From assembly GCA_024663395.1 (NCBI GenBank), contig JANFAH010000092.1:101587-165586 (forward strand): a stretch of 64,000 nt of DNA. The letters run 5' to 3'. Below the pieces are notes generated by a model that had not been told where the DNA came from, ran no database searches, and was given only the letters and a program-made list of their open reading frames with translations. Both the position numbers and the translations under genes were made by a program. Positions 44,242 to 54,851 of the stretch are shown here, one piece after another (position 1 is the stretch's first letter; each line of letters starts with the position of its first letter). This stretch comes from Pisolithus tinctorius (Eukaryota > Basidiomycota > Agaricomycetes > Boletales > Pisolithaceae).

Positions 44242-46664
44242 TCAGAGGGGTCCCACTCGAACGAGCTCGCGCTTCTTCCGCTCGTTCTCCTTCTCTGCGA
44301 TGAGAGACTGCTTGCGCGCCTCCTTAGCTTTCTTTTCATAGTGTGCCTACGATAATGTAAGACATTCATTTCCGGATCAGGATTGAAAACCGGCACCTGA
44401 GCACCGTGGCGTAATCTGGTGATTATATTTGCTGCCTCCCCTTTAGAGAGAGTTTCGAGTTTTTGTATGGTATCATCGCGACATTTTCCCCATCTCTTGA
44501 GGATCACCGTCTTCTGACTCGGTGATGCGGGCGCCTTGCGCCATAGCGCGGTCCGAAGCAGACTACGGAATGAGAGACAGAAGGATATCGAGCTGAGTGC
44601 GTTACCTGATACTCTGACTGCCCGGTAGCACTTTCCGGGCTACGTACGTGTCACAACCCTTGAAAATGTTGCTCAGAGAGTCCGATGTCATGATGACCCT
44701 CTTTCGCATGTATGGTGATAGCTTCATAGCTCTTGCAGAGGATCCATCCATAGTCGCCTCCGTGAACGTTGCTCGATATCGGGCAGGGTCCCCTATAAAA
44801 CAAGTAGAGAAAACAAAATAGAGCAGCACACGCAAATAGTTTTTACCTTCTGCGACGAAAGGTTCTATGCGTACGTATCCCCTGCCGAGACATTCCAGGA
44901 CGTAGACATCACCTCCACACCCTACCCACGCATTGGAAGTCAATTTCAAGACGTGGGGCGCCCCAGAGAAATTGTCCACAAATGCAAAAGGATCCTCGTA
45001 GTCGATATAAGTTACAGACTTTGGATCAGGTAGCTCGGTGTTGATACTGCTTGATTCGATGATGGCATCGCCGGTACTGGAGGATTTGGTGTTAGCTTCC
45101 AATTCATTGAGACTTTTATCTGGTTCGGATGCTAGTCGTCAAAACAGAAGAACTTCGGAGGGGAAAAAGGCTCACCATCTATGACTTCTGCAGGGTCGAG
45201 ACCAAACAACGTTGGTGTTGAGAACACCCCTGGGATACGGTTCCTGGTATCGATGAAGTCGATGATGCGACAATCGACTTTGCCAGTCGTGGGAGATTGT
45301 CTCAAACCCCTGCCGATCTGCAGACTCAATGCATCGCGTGCTTGGAACAAACATCAAACACACCATCTGAGCAAAGAGATTCCGTGAACGAGTCGGACGT
45401 GCGATGACCACGCAATCTATGTTAGGGATATCCGCGCCCTCTGTGAGGATTGCTATTTGGCATGGTGCCAATAAGCCCCCTGGAGGAAAGGTAAACAACT
45501 TGACAAACCACAATTAATGAGGACAGGGTATAGGCCAGCTTTGAAATCTGTGATCAAGGCTTGTCGCTCTTGGGGCGGCGTGCCTGCATGGACGTAATGA
45601 GCTTCAATCCCGAAATCTCGAAAAGTCTGTGTTAGGCGCCGAACGTGATCACGGTTAACGCAGAAAACTAGGGTGGATCTACGGTCCCCTGTTTTCCCAA
45701 GTTAATACAGACATAGCATACGACACGTGTACGACAGACCTGCACGATCCATCCATACTCGCACGACCAGGTTGTTGACTGTGTCTGTGCTGACCACATG
45801 GGCGAGACTAGATGCGTTAAAGTCACCTGTCTTCGTGTTGATAGTTACATCTCGCAAGTCGATGTTCGCATGAACGGTAGTGAACCTGACGTCGCAGAGC
45901 CTAGTACACCGACTGAGCATACTTTACGCTCGGAATTGAGCCAGACATACCACTGTTCCTTGATCATCTGCAGGAAGTCATGGTGATACACAATCTCTTG
46001 AAAAACCGAGCCGAGAGCAAGTCCGTCATGGCGACTGAATGTAGCTGAAAAGCCAATGACCGGGATTGGGTGTGGCGGAATAGACTTCGGGAACGTTCCC
46101 CCAGGGTTCTTGATGGCCATGTCAAAATGGGACAATATCCGACGATAACTGTTAGAGGACGGTGGTCAATATCTGTTATGTGAGCAGGACAACGGTATTA
46201 CGAGGGGGCAGCGGCATGGTGGGCTTCGTCGACGACGATGGCCTTGAGAGTTTCCGGTCGAAACTTTTCTAACCGCTGCGGCTGGAGGAGTGTCTGAACG
46301 GTCGCGACGGTGCTGCGATAATTTGAGTGGTGGGTATCGGTGTGCACGGTCTCAGGGCCTACACGTCTGCCAATCCCGATGCTCTGTGTTTGGCACCCTG
46401 TTCAATTTCTACTCGCCAATCGGGGAACAAACGTGCTGCCTGGACAGCTGCCTGGCGAGCGAGTTCGATGTTGTTGACAATGATGAGGGACTTGGCGGCG
46501 GAGGGGGACTGTTCTGGCGGGGCAATTCGTGAGAGGAGAGTGAGGAACACCGTCGTCTTCCCCGCGCCAGTGGGCAACGACACGCCAATGCGACGCCTAC
46601 CAGCTGCGAGTGCAGCCCGACATGCCTCCAAGCAAGCCTCCTGGTAGGGCCGCAACCTAATCAT
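44242..46664 (-). CDS. IRC3: IRC3-like mitochondrial DEAH-box helicase
   Basis: Irc3 is a superfamily 2 helicase needed for mitochondrial DNA maintenance in yeast. Motifs in order: RLRPYQEACLEACRAAL, Walker A SLPTGAGKTTVFL, the DEAH box IVVDEAHHAAAPS (near 46215), the SAT motif GFSATFSRHDGLALG and TLVFCVNRDHV. ILTEGADIPNIDCVVIARPT is followed, after an intron, by motif VI QMIGRGLRQSPTTGKVDCRI. The C-terminal part continues through DYEDPFAFVDNFSG and RLRHGAQ, which joins by a 53-nt intron to a helical basic tail (AHYEKKAKEARKQSLIAEKE) and a stop at 44242. From this start the protein begins almost at motif Q with no mitochondrial presequence, so an upstream first exon around 46680-46870 is possible. 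It is convergent with the kinase gene, 32 bp apart. Confidence 0.88.
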
Positions 46665-46909
46665 ATATGGATGTCACGATCGACGCGCCCCCAACGATCG
46701 GTCGTAAGTACCATAGCTCGTACCCACCTTGTCGCTCACAGTTTGGTTGCTGAGGTCACTCAGTTTGCGGGTTTTGGCCAGTAAGTCATGCATTCGGTAT
46801 AGTAGTGTACGTATGCAGCATGAACTGTCCATACTCGACAGCCAGTACCAGAGATTAAGGGAATAAGACACTCTATGGAGATATAAAATGGAGCGAGGAC
46901 CACAAATGC

Positions 46910-48170
46910 TCAGCCAGAGCCACCGGAGTACACCTTGCCGAACATCACCTGCTGGAGCTTGTCGTAGAGCGAAAGCACACCAGCACCGGCGACACCGCGG
47001 AGAATATTGGCACCAGCACCCTTGAATAGTGACTTCACACCCTCCTTTTGGATGATTTGCGAACCAGCGTCAAACATGGACTTGTAGTGAACACCAGCAC
47101 CCGAAGTCATCATCATACGACGACTGTCCCATAGTTAGCAGCAAGTAGTGATCCACTGCACAAAGCACGTACCGAATGGTGTCAAGAGGATACGACGCAA
47201 GACCAGCACCAATAGTGACACCCCAACCAAGGAAGAAGGATGCCAAGAATGAGCCTTCAAGAGCACCCACAAGGACGACGGGCTCTGCAAGAGCTAATCA
47301 GGCACGTCCAGCGTCAGTAAGTCAAAAAACGTACTCAACGAGTCGTAGACACCGAAGTAGAGACCACGGTAGACGATAATACCGACAACTGATGGAACGA
47401 AGCCACGGTAGAGGCCGGCGATACCATCAGATGCAAGTGTCTTCTTGTAGACATCAACGAGACCATTGAACTGGCGCTGTCCACCACCTTTCACTGACTT
47501 GGCATCGTTGGCAAGACGGGTACGGGCGTAGTCCAAAGAGTATACAAAGAGAAGTGACGAAGCACCAGCAGCACCACCAGATGCAACGTTGCCAGCAAAC
47601 CATTTCCAGTACCCTTCAGACTTCTTGAACCCGAACAAGGATTTGAAGTAGTCCTCTATATTAGAAGGTGTGTAAGAAAGGGAAGTCCCGCAACAGAAGT
47701 GGGAGACGCACTGAAGGCGAAGTTCAAGGCCTGTGTCGGGAAGTATCGGATAACGTTGGCAGTGTTACCTCTCCACAGGGAGACGAGACCCTCCTCCTTG
47801 TACGTCCGAGCGAATGCATCGGTGACACCCTTGTAGGGGGTGGCAAGACGACCTTGTTTGATCTACGGAGGAAAATCCGAGTTTTGGGGCGGCGGGACAA
47901 CGAATACGCTTGCAAACATACCATCTCATCCTGATTTTGGACTAGAAGCTTGATGCGTTCAATGGGTGCTGCTGAAGTCTTTGCGACGGCCTACAAGTAC
48001 GTCAGTAAAAGCGTGACGACCACAGAAAGGTGGAGTGCTAACAGCTGAGACACCGCCCATCAGGAAGTCAGCTATGCAAAGACAAAACATGAACACGGTC
48101 CACCACGACGACGAGACTGAAGCGTACTGATGAACTCCTGGGGAGTCTTGACCCTCTTAGCTTCAGCCAT
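46910..48170 (-). CDS. AAC: Mitochondrial ADP/ATP carrier
   Basis: This inner-membrane carrier exchanges cytosolic ADP for matrix ATP. The start [19 protein letters not shown] (48170) continues [10 protein letters not shown] and [20 protein letters not shown], then [20 protein letters not shown]. The second repeat has [20 protein letters not shown] and [14 protein letters not shown]. The third has [18 protein letters not shown] and, across an intron, the RRRMMMTSG nucleotide-carrier signature, ending [20 protein letters not shown]. All three P-x-(D/E)-x-x-(K/R) carrier motifs are present. At least five small introns interrupt the gene. A run of T directly upstream of the start may be part of a core promoter. 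The gene appears intact and should be highly expressed. Confidence 0.94.
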
Positions 48171-48454
48171 GTTTTTTTTTTAGGATGGGTGGACCACGAA
48201 AAGACTGAGTGGTGGAAGATGGAAGTCTAAGGATGAAAGCAATGGTCGAAAATTTGGCGCGTTTTTGACAGCGAGCGGAATTTTCCGGAACCGTGATATT
48301 CCCACGCTCTTGATGTAGCGGTGCGGCTTTTTCTCCGATGGTTTTAGCGTCGCAACAGAAATGCAATGCCTTGTGTTGTTCGGAAGAGGCATGCGGTGTA
48401 TTAAAAACGTCCACATAAACTAGGCGACTATGTACTGACGGTGTAATACGGTGA

Positions 48455-50961
48455 TTAGGGCCATACAGATCGCGACGTAGAGCTACCAGGCCGAGCGGTG
48501 AAATAATTGCCTGTGTGATCATAGGCACTACGCGGGTTGTCGCGAGAGGGTGCAACGGGAGCTATCGGAGGTCTAAACACTGGCGCTGTCTGAGGAACAT
48601 ATGTCCCGGACGGAAGACGTAGTGGCGGTAACGTCGGCCCCGGGTACGAGACAGCACTAGACCCCCCATAAGGAAGCGGTCGCGGTAACGTCGCCGTAGT
48701 CGGCGACGCTGGTGAAACCTGTGCTGTACCAGGATTCGAATGCGCGTGGGGAACGACAGATTCTAACCGCGACTTTTTCCATATTTGCTCGGTTGGTGAC
48801 TGAGTGCCAGGCGTCGCCTTGCGCTTCTCACCCGCGCGTGGCGCAAGCTGCAATTGTTCCTCATCAGAATCTGCAGTCAAGTCTATCACGTCATCACGAC
48901 GAGACTGTCGAATCGCTGCCGGTGGAGCGCGAGGCGATGCTAGCTTGGCCAAGGGGTTGTGAGACTCGGATAACTCCCTTTTCACTCGTCCTTCATCTTC
49001 ATCATCCGAGTCCAACACCAAAATCTCTACATCCTTTATCTGCCCCTTAGCTTCTGCCTCCCCATCTGAACCTGGCGTCGATGGACGCGGCGGTGAGGGA
49101 TCACAAGGAGCGGTGCACGGGTGGGCAGTGCGCCACGCGACAGAAGCATATCTGTTGTCATTGGTGTGCCATTGCCCGTCGTTCTCAACTATAACTTCTT
49201 CTACGTCTTCTGGCGTCTCTTGCAGGATCTGGTCAAAGTACCTAACACTTCATCAGTTGAAGTCGACATGGCTGGCATCCAAACGGACCCGTCAATGATG
49301 AGATCGTCAGGATTGATAACCTTGTCGCAAACAGGGCAAAGCCACGTTGGAGTTTGTTCCATGCAGGAGAACCACGACGTGGCGTCAAAACACCGCGAAT
49401 GGACGCAAAGCGCCGATCTACACGGCGTTTCAACGCGCATGTGAGTCAGCTAACCATAAGAAAATCCTGCTCAGCGGTGACGAAGGGAGCAACAAGAATT
49501 AACGCCTACCGGACATCTCAGTGACATTTTTTGCGGCCCTGCAACAATATCGTCGTCGTCAATCGTAGCCCTGGTTCTCACTACAGAAGGAATTAACGGG
49601 GAAATAGATTATCACCATGTCGTCAAACCTACTGGGTGCCATAATGTCTTCGCAGCTCCGATATTTGCCCTTCCTCAACCTGTCGACTAATTGTGCTACC
49701 GTCGTAACCTCGACCAAGAACACCATCAGGTAATATTTCTGCGCTCAGTTAATTCTGGACTTCCTCGTACTCGATCGACAACTAACCTTTGGCTGGACGG
49801 GCTGTTGACTATTCACGTACACCATTTCGATGCGGTTCTGGCCCGTCGGCCGCACTGATTTGCTTATGTCCGCAGGTTGGGCGGTACCAGGTTTCTTCTT
49901 CATACCTTTCAGGCTCGCATTCAACACCGCGCCATTCACGCGCACTTCGCAGGTAGGTGGAAATTCAATCGGACATGGACCAGGTACCCGAAGTCCCATA
50001 TGGTTAGGGGTGTAGAACGTTGAAGTCGTACAGTACAATCGTAGCTGGTATTTGGGACTGTCGTCTGTCTTGAGGAATTGCCGAACCAAGAGGTTTCGCC
50101 AACATACCTAGTTTGGCTAAGTTTTGAAGCATGTTCGCTGGTCAAGGTAAACGTGAACGTCTGTTGCTTTCGATCCGTCGAACTGGTCGACTCTTAAGAG
50201 AGGGTTAGCCCCGAATGAGAGTTCCTGACAGACCACAGACCTGGACATTCTACTATGGCAGAAATAGGTCGTTCAATCCGAAAGAAGGGCGAAATCTTGA
50301 AGTTGATCACTGGGGAATGTTCGAGGAAAGATCTGGAGGAAGTCAAGTGAGAATCTTACCATGTTTGGACATAGATGAGGAAGAGGCGCCAATTGGAGGC
50401 GGAGGAACACGAGGGGGCGCATACGGGTCGTAACGGCCCATTTGGTTAGTGAACCCACCACCGATGGTTGTGACCCCATAAGAAGGATTGGTCATTGGCT
50501 GAGAAGGTTGCTGTCCAGATGCTCCGACGACTCGACTTTGGGAATAACTGTGAACGGCAAAACGTGATCAACGACACGGATAATCGTATTTCCCCAGAAA
50601 ATATGACCATAGGGGACACCACGATGGTGGAGGGGGGATACCAGAAGAGAACAGACGTACACTCCTGTATTGCGGACCTGACTTAAAACTGCTTGCGCCT
50701 TTGTCCATTTATCGACGTTATTGGCTTGACGCCAAGAATCCATCTGGAGAACGATTCTATCTATCAGATCCTGTTTCTTTCCTGACTTGTGGAACGACGT
50801 GTTGCACTGCTCATTGAAGCCGGTCAAGACTTGCTTCAGTTTATCGACAGTATTATGTTTCACGGTATGGCGTAAGTTCTGGGAGAGGATTAACCAACGC
50901 AAAGAGCATGACGTCACACACGACTTACTTCGAAATCAGCCCAGCTATCGTTGGCAGCCAT
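48455..50961 (-). CDS. Siz/PIAS-type SUMO E3 ligase
   Basis: Siz/PIAS proteins help move SUMO from Ubc9 onto nuclear targets. The start MAANDSWADFE (50961) is followed by an intron and a SAP-like DNA-binding segment (KHNTVDKLKQVLTGFNEQCN, then GKKQDLIDRIVLQM). A Pro/Gln-rich linker precedes the PINIT domain (YQLRLYCTTSTFYTPNHMGL, FPPTCEVRVNGAVLNASLKG). The SP-RING has METPCRSALCVHSRCFDATS-like cysteines and histidine with SWFSCMEQTPTWLCPVC and VINPDDLIIDG (about 49240-49440). The C-terminal tail carries SUMO-interacting motif candidates (DVIDLTADSDEE; an acidic LDSDDEDE near 49010) and a Pro-rich end, with the stop at 48455. All expected domains are there. It is divergent from NudC, with about 165 bp between starts. 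Confidence 0.88.
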
Positions 50962-51124
50962 TTATCATTTGCGGTGACCTTGAATGCGACAAGGCAGAAG
51001 GCTGAGTTCAAGGCGGCAGCCCTCCATTGGCTTGTGACTGAGCTACGAAAGACTGTACACATGTGTAAACAAAGACGAACCCCTCCGGGGGTGATCACGT
51101 GGATATCTAATCGCCTTCTTGATC

Positions 51125-52016
51125 ATGTCTGACGACGAGCACGACAACAAAGAGCAGGAGGCCCGCGACAGGGCAGACAGGGAACGCGAACAAAAAGAAC
51201 AGGCAGGTATGGTTACTGTCACACACAACAGGCCGCGCCATCTGACACAGACCGACAGCCCTGCCGTACAGATGGGCTCAAGAGCTCGGCGAAGTCGATA
51301 TCACCGTTCCCGTGCCCAAGGGAACACGTGGAAGAGACCTTCTAGTAGCTATACAAAAGACAAAGCTTAGCGTAGGTCTCAAGGGAAAGGAACCCATTAT
51401 TGCAGGCGATTTGTGCAAGGAGATCAAGGTTGAAGAAAGTACCTGGACCTTGGGTAGATACAACACTGACCTGCTCCCCCGCCCCTGCCGTACTTATTAC
51501 ATTTCAGAAGATCAGCAATCGGTTCTTATTCATCTCGAGAAAGTCAACAAACAGGAGTGGTGGGAGAACGTCCTCCAACATCATCCCAAGATCGACACCC
51601 GCAAGATTCAGCCCGAGAACAGCAAATTAAGCGACTTGGATGGAGAAACTAGGTAGGAATGAGCCCGATGCGCGTAATGTGATACTGATTTTGTTGCAGG
51701 GGGTTGGTCGAGAAGATGATGGTGAATTCCCGTTTCTCACTACTCCACAATTATTCTGACGCGCACCATCCTCAAGTTTGACAACCAGCAAAGGGTATGT
51801 GTATAAATATAGTTCCTTTCCTTTCGCGCTTCTTTACCCGGTCTTTGTGTTTATAGCATCTGGGAAAGCCAACCTCTGACGAACTCAAGAAGATGGAGGT
51901 GCGTTTCAGTATTGCTCGGGCGTGGAACAATAATCACACCGTGAGGTGATTAGGCCCTCAAGAAATTCCAGGCTGCTCACCCAGAGTTGGACTTCTCGAA
52001 AGCCAAGATCTCTTAG
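51125..52016 (+). CDS. nudC: Nuclear distribution protein NudC homologue
   Basis: NudC is a co-chaperone-like protein that stabilises the Lis1/dynein machinery for nuclear movement. The acidic, charged N-terminal helix MSDDEHDNKEQEARDRADRE continues to an intron. The CS/p23-like domain then reads AQELGEVDITVPVPKGTRGR, DLLVAIQKTKLSVGLKGKEP, DLCKEIKVEESTWTL and, after an intron, SEDQQSVLIHLEKVNKQEWW. HHPKIDTRKIQPENSKLSDL follows. The C-terminal NudC signature continues with GETRGLVEKMM, FDNQQR and LGKPTSDELKKME, ending AAHPELDFSKAKIS at 52016. Five or so short introns are in phase. The gene looks intact and is convergent with the EED-like gene, about 70 bp between stops. Confidence 0.92.
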
Positions 52017-52089
52017 GAAGAGTTCTCGATAAATATTTTGGCAACTGCAGTCCCGAGAATGCGTGTAAGATATACACAATTATAGCAAT

Positions 52090-53998
52090 TCAAGCCTGTG
52101 TTGTGTCCGTCCAAACCCACACGCGTCCCTTGTTGTCTAATATACCAAGCAGTAATCCGTAGAACCCCAGAACGCTGGCTTGTAGATTGTCTGTGACGTT
52201 CGGCACTGTGATCTCCGTCCCCTTCAGAAGCGGTTTCTGGACGTTCGTTGTAGGAACGGTCGGTACATCTTCATCGCCATCGTCGTCCAGGTGTAATTTA
52301 CTGCTCAAGCTTGTGACTAAATCTTGGTCTAGGGGGAAACTGGGTGGTGCTCGGGGCTCGAAGTCGCTGACGTTATGGAGGCACACGCGGTCCGGAAGTG
52401 TGACGACGATCACATAGTCATTAGTGTGTGCCTGGGCAATGTGTAAATGCCTTGTAGATTGCGAGATCGGGACCACCGATAAAAGCTTGAAAGATGCTAC
52501 AGCACGAATCACTTGAGAGAGCTTCATGTAGACACGTAGATGAGCTTACAACTCTCTTGATAGTCCTGCGCGAGGCGTGAATGAACAAACGAAGCCGAAG
52601 GCCGTGATTATACTAACCGAAGCACAACCCCGCATAACTTTGGACGGCTTTGGCCGAGTTGCAGGAAAAAAACGATCGAAACCGAGCCAACGCCATATCC
52701 CAATTGTGCCGTCCTCGTAATACAAGTCATTCCGATCACCGTTACGGCGCTTAAGAGCCGGCGCGCTAGACGTAGCGAGTACATCTAGCCCCAGCCTGAT
52801 ACAACCATTGATTTATTGACCGGCAAAAGGGGGTCAATGAATACGCAAGGCACCTACCAGTTCACCGATAAGATTCTAGCCTTGTGTATTCGTGTCGAAC
52901 TGAACAGAGGCTTATCCTCGCGAGCCATGTGGTCAAAAGACATCCGAGGCAATCTCCATATCTTGACTGCTCTGTCCATCTATGGGAAAGGGCAGTGTAA
53001 GAGATTCAAACATTAACCCCAACCACGAAGACGCACTCCGCAAGTTGCAATCAGTGGATGTGTAGGATGAAATGCCTGTAAGTAAAATGAGAGCGCGCCC
53101 AACCGTGGCCCCACGCTACGTACCGCACCAAGAACGGCGGCTTCATGACCCCCAGACGGCCCTCCACACAAGACGACTAGGCAGCGGCCAATTCCAATCC
53201 CTTCAGGTTCGCTGGATTGCAAGCCATGTGGCGCTCCACCAAGGCTGGGTGCTGTGGAAGGAGGCCAATGAGGGTTGTTGGGTTTGTCCCGTGGAGGCAT
53301 AGTAAGATCATATATCCTTGCAGAGAAGTCTCTCGAGCAAGTGCAGACAAGGTAAGGGAAGGACGGATGCACAACAATCGATGTGATTTCCTGGTTCTTT
53401 TCGTCAGCCTGGGGCAAGGTACATCTCGTCGCGTAGGACATCTTACGCCACCATGCCCTCTCAACTGGCCAATTATTTGCTTGTTTTTCGCGTTGAGTAC
53501 ATAAAGCATGCTTCCCCTCGAACAGACGATCAAAGGTTCCAAGGGTTTCTCGTTCGATAGAGCCCATGCAACAGCACGGAGCTCTCCCTGTTGACCGGAG
53601 TCATAAGTAGGTGAAGACCGACGTGTCGCGAAATGCGAACAGGGGTTTTATCATCGGAGATCCGTAAACAAAACCCCCCTGGAGAACCCCTTGAAGTGAA
53701 GACAGCCAATGCGTTTGTACCACCGACGACGATAGCTCCAAGAAAGTGGTCGATCATCAACTGCCAGCCTTCGCGTATATCGGGTTTGTTCATGTCTCCG
53801 GACCACAGGCTCTCCAGGGATTGATAGTCCCAGGGGAATAATGCCATCGAGTGACATGTACCAAGAAACTGGAGCTGAAGATGGTCCAGAGTAAGACGAG
53901 GTTAGGTGACCTGGAGTAGCACGAACGTCCACAGTGCTGTTGAGTCTCATGTTTGGACTGTATGATTTACTAGATGCTTGGGGTGTCCGTGTCTGCAT
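52090..53998 (-). CDS. EED/ESC-like WD40 protein (PRC2 subunit candidate)
   Basis: EED is the WD40 subunit of Polycomb repressive complex 2, which reads and supports H3K27 methylation. Exons give LQFLGTCHSMALFPWDYQSL, LGAIVVGGTNALAVFTSRG, LRAVAWALSNEKPLEPLIVC, LYVLNAKNKQIIGQLRGHGG and EITSIVVHPSFPYLVCTCSR. DFSARIYDLT, VVLCGGPSGGHEAAVLGAAF and HPTHPLIATCG follow; across an intron come MDRAVKIWRLPRMSFDHMAR and IHKARILSVNW. DGTIGIWRWLGFDRFFP is next, then SFKLLSVVPISQSTRHLHIA. The GHEAAVLG...CGMDRAVKIWRL pattern and the IHKAR...VNW segment fit EED more than generic WD40 proteins. The start is uncertain; the ATG at 53998 is the best I see. An alternative is another beta-propeller protein. Confidence 0.68.
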
Positions 53999-54121
53999 GG
54001 CTAGTGACAGACAACTTGGTGTCGATGACCAGAAAAGGGAAGTCGGGAACAAACCTGCGACTTGCTCCTGCACTCGATACCTTCTGACTGCGTCAGTCAA
54101 CGTCGCTAAACGATACCCTCG

Positions 54122-54712
54122 ATGGCAGATGTACCATCAAGTCCTGCAGAAATTTTCTATGAACCCAAATCCCCGATTCGTAATGCAACCACGGTAGCAT
54201 ACCAGGCAGCCGCCGTCGGTGCACTTGTCAGTGTTCTGCAGAACGCTCTGTCATCTCACAAGGCTGGTGCATTGGGTGTCCTCACCCGGACTGGGGGAAC
54301 CATCGGCATGTTCAGTGAGCATCCTTTCCGCCATTTCTTCTCTCACCCATGCTCATTACCTCGCGAAGCTGCAATGGGTACCATGTTTGCATTCACAGAG
54401 GCAACCGTGGCCAACGAGCGGCAGAAGGACGATGCTTTCAATGGAGTCGTTGGTGGTTGTGCTGCTGGCTTTTTGGCGGGTATACGAAGTACGGTCATTT
54501 CACATTCTACCCAATGTACTTCTCTAACATTGGCGGCAGCACGTTCCCTTCCGATGGCTCTCGGCTCTTGCGCCGTGGCCGGCGCTGCTATGGGTACCTT
54601 CGACTACGCTGGGCAGCTCGCTGGCGAACGCAAGGAAGTTAGGGAGGAAAAACAGAAACGGTTCTTCAAATCTCTACCAATTTCCCTCCAGCGTAACCCC
54701 CCGTCTGAGTGA
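54122..54712 (+). CDS. Complex I B14.7/NDUFA11-like subunit (Tim17/22 family)
   Basis: This is a small inner-membrane protein of the Tim17/Tim22/Tim23 superfamily that best fits the complex I accessory subunit NDUFA11/B14.7. The start MADVPSSPAEIFYEPKSPIR is followed by TVAYQAAAVGALVSVLQNAL, GVLTRTGGTIGMF, an intron, AMGTMFAFTEATVANERQKD and the family signature NGVVGGCAAGFLAGIR. After another intron come SLPMALGSCAVAGAAMGTFD, YAGQLAGERKEVREEKQKR and the end at 54712. The three to four glycine-rich membrane segments and length (about 160 residues) fit. It could instead be another Tim17-family protein, but the DYAGQL tail favours the complex I subunit. Confidence 0.75.
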   Translation: MADVPSSPAEIFYEPKSPIRNATTVAYQAAAVGALVSVLQNALSSHKAGALGVLTRTGGTIGMFSEHPFRHFFSHPCSLPREAAMGTMFAFTEATVANERQKDDAFNGVVGGCAAGFLAGIRSTVISHSTQCTSLTLAAARSLPMALGSCAVAGAAMGTFDYAGQLAGERKEVREEKQKRFFKSLPISLQRNPPSE

Positions 54713-54851
54713 ACCAGCTATACTTATACTTGGAAAGTACATTTATACTCGACCCAAAATTAACGATTAGTGAGAGGCGTGTTCTACAATAACTCGCGTT
54801 GCGTTTGTAACAGCAAAAGGCACGGTGTCGCGTTATGATCTGTGGGTAAGA

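Noticed and set aside
48163..48416. Minus-strand frames upstream of the ADP/ATP carrier
   Set aside because: They cover the promoter and start of the carrier gene in other frames and lack any motif.
54013..54100. EED-like gene starting at about 54100, nearly touching the complex I gene
   Set aside because: The codon there is TTG; the first usable ATG is at 53998, so the intergenic gap is about 120 bp.
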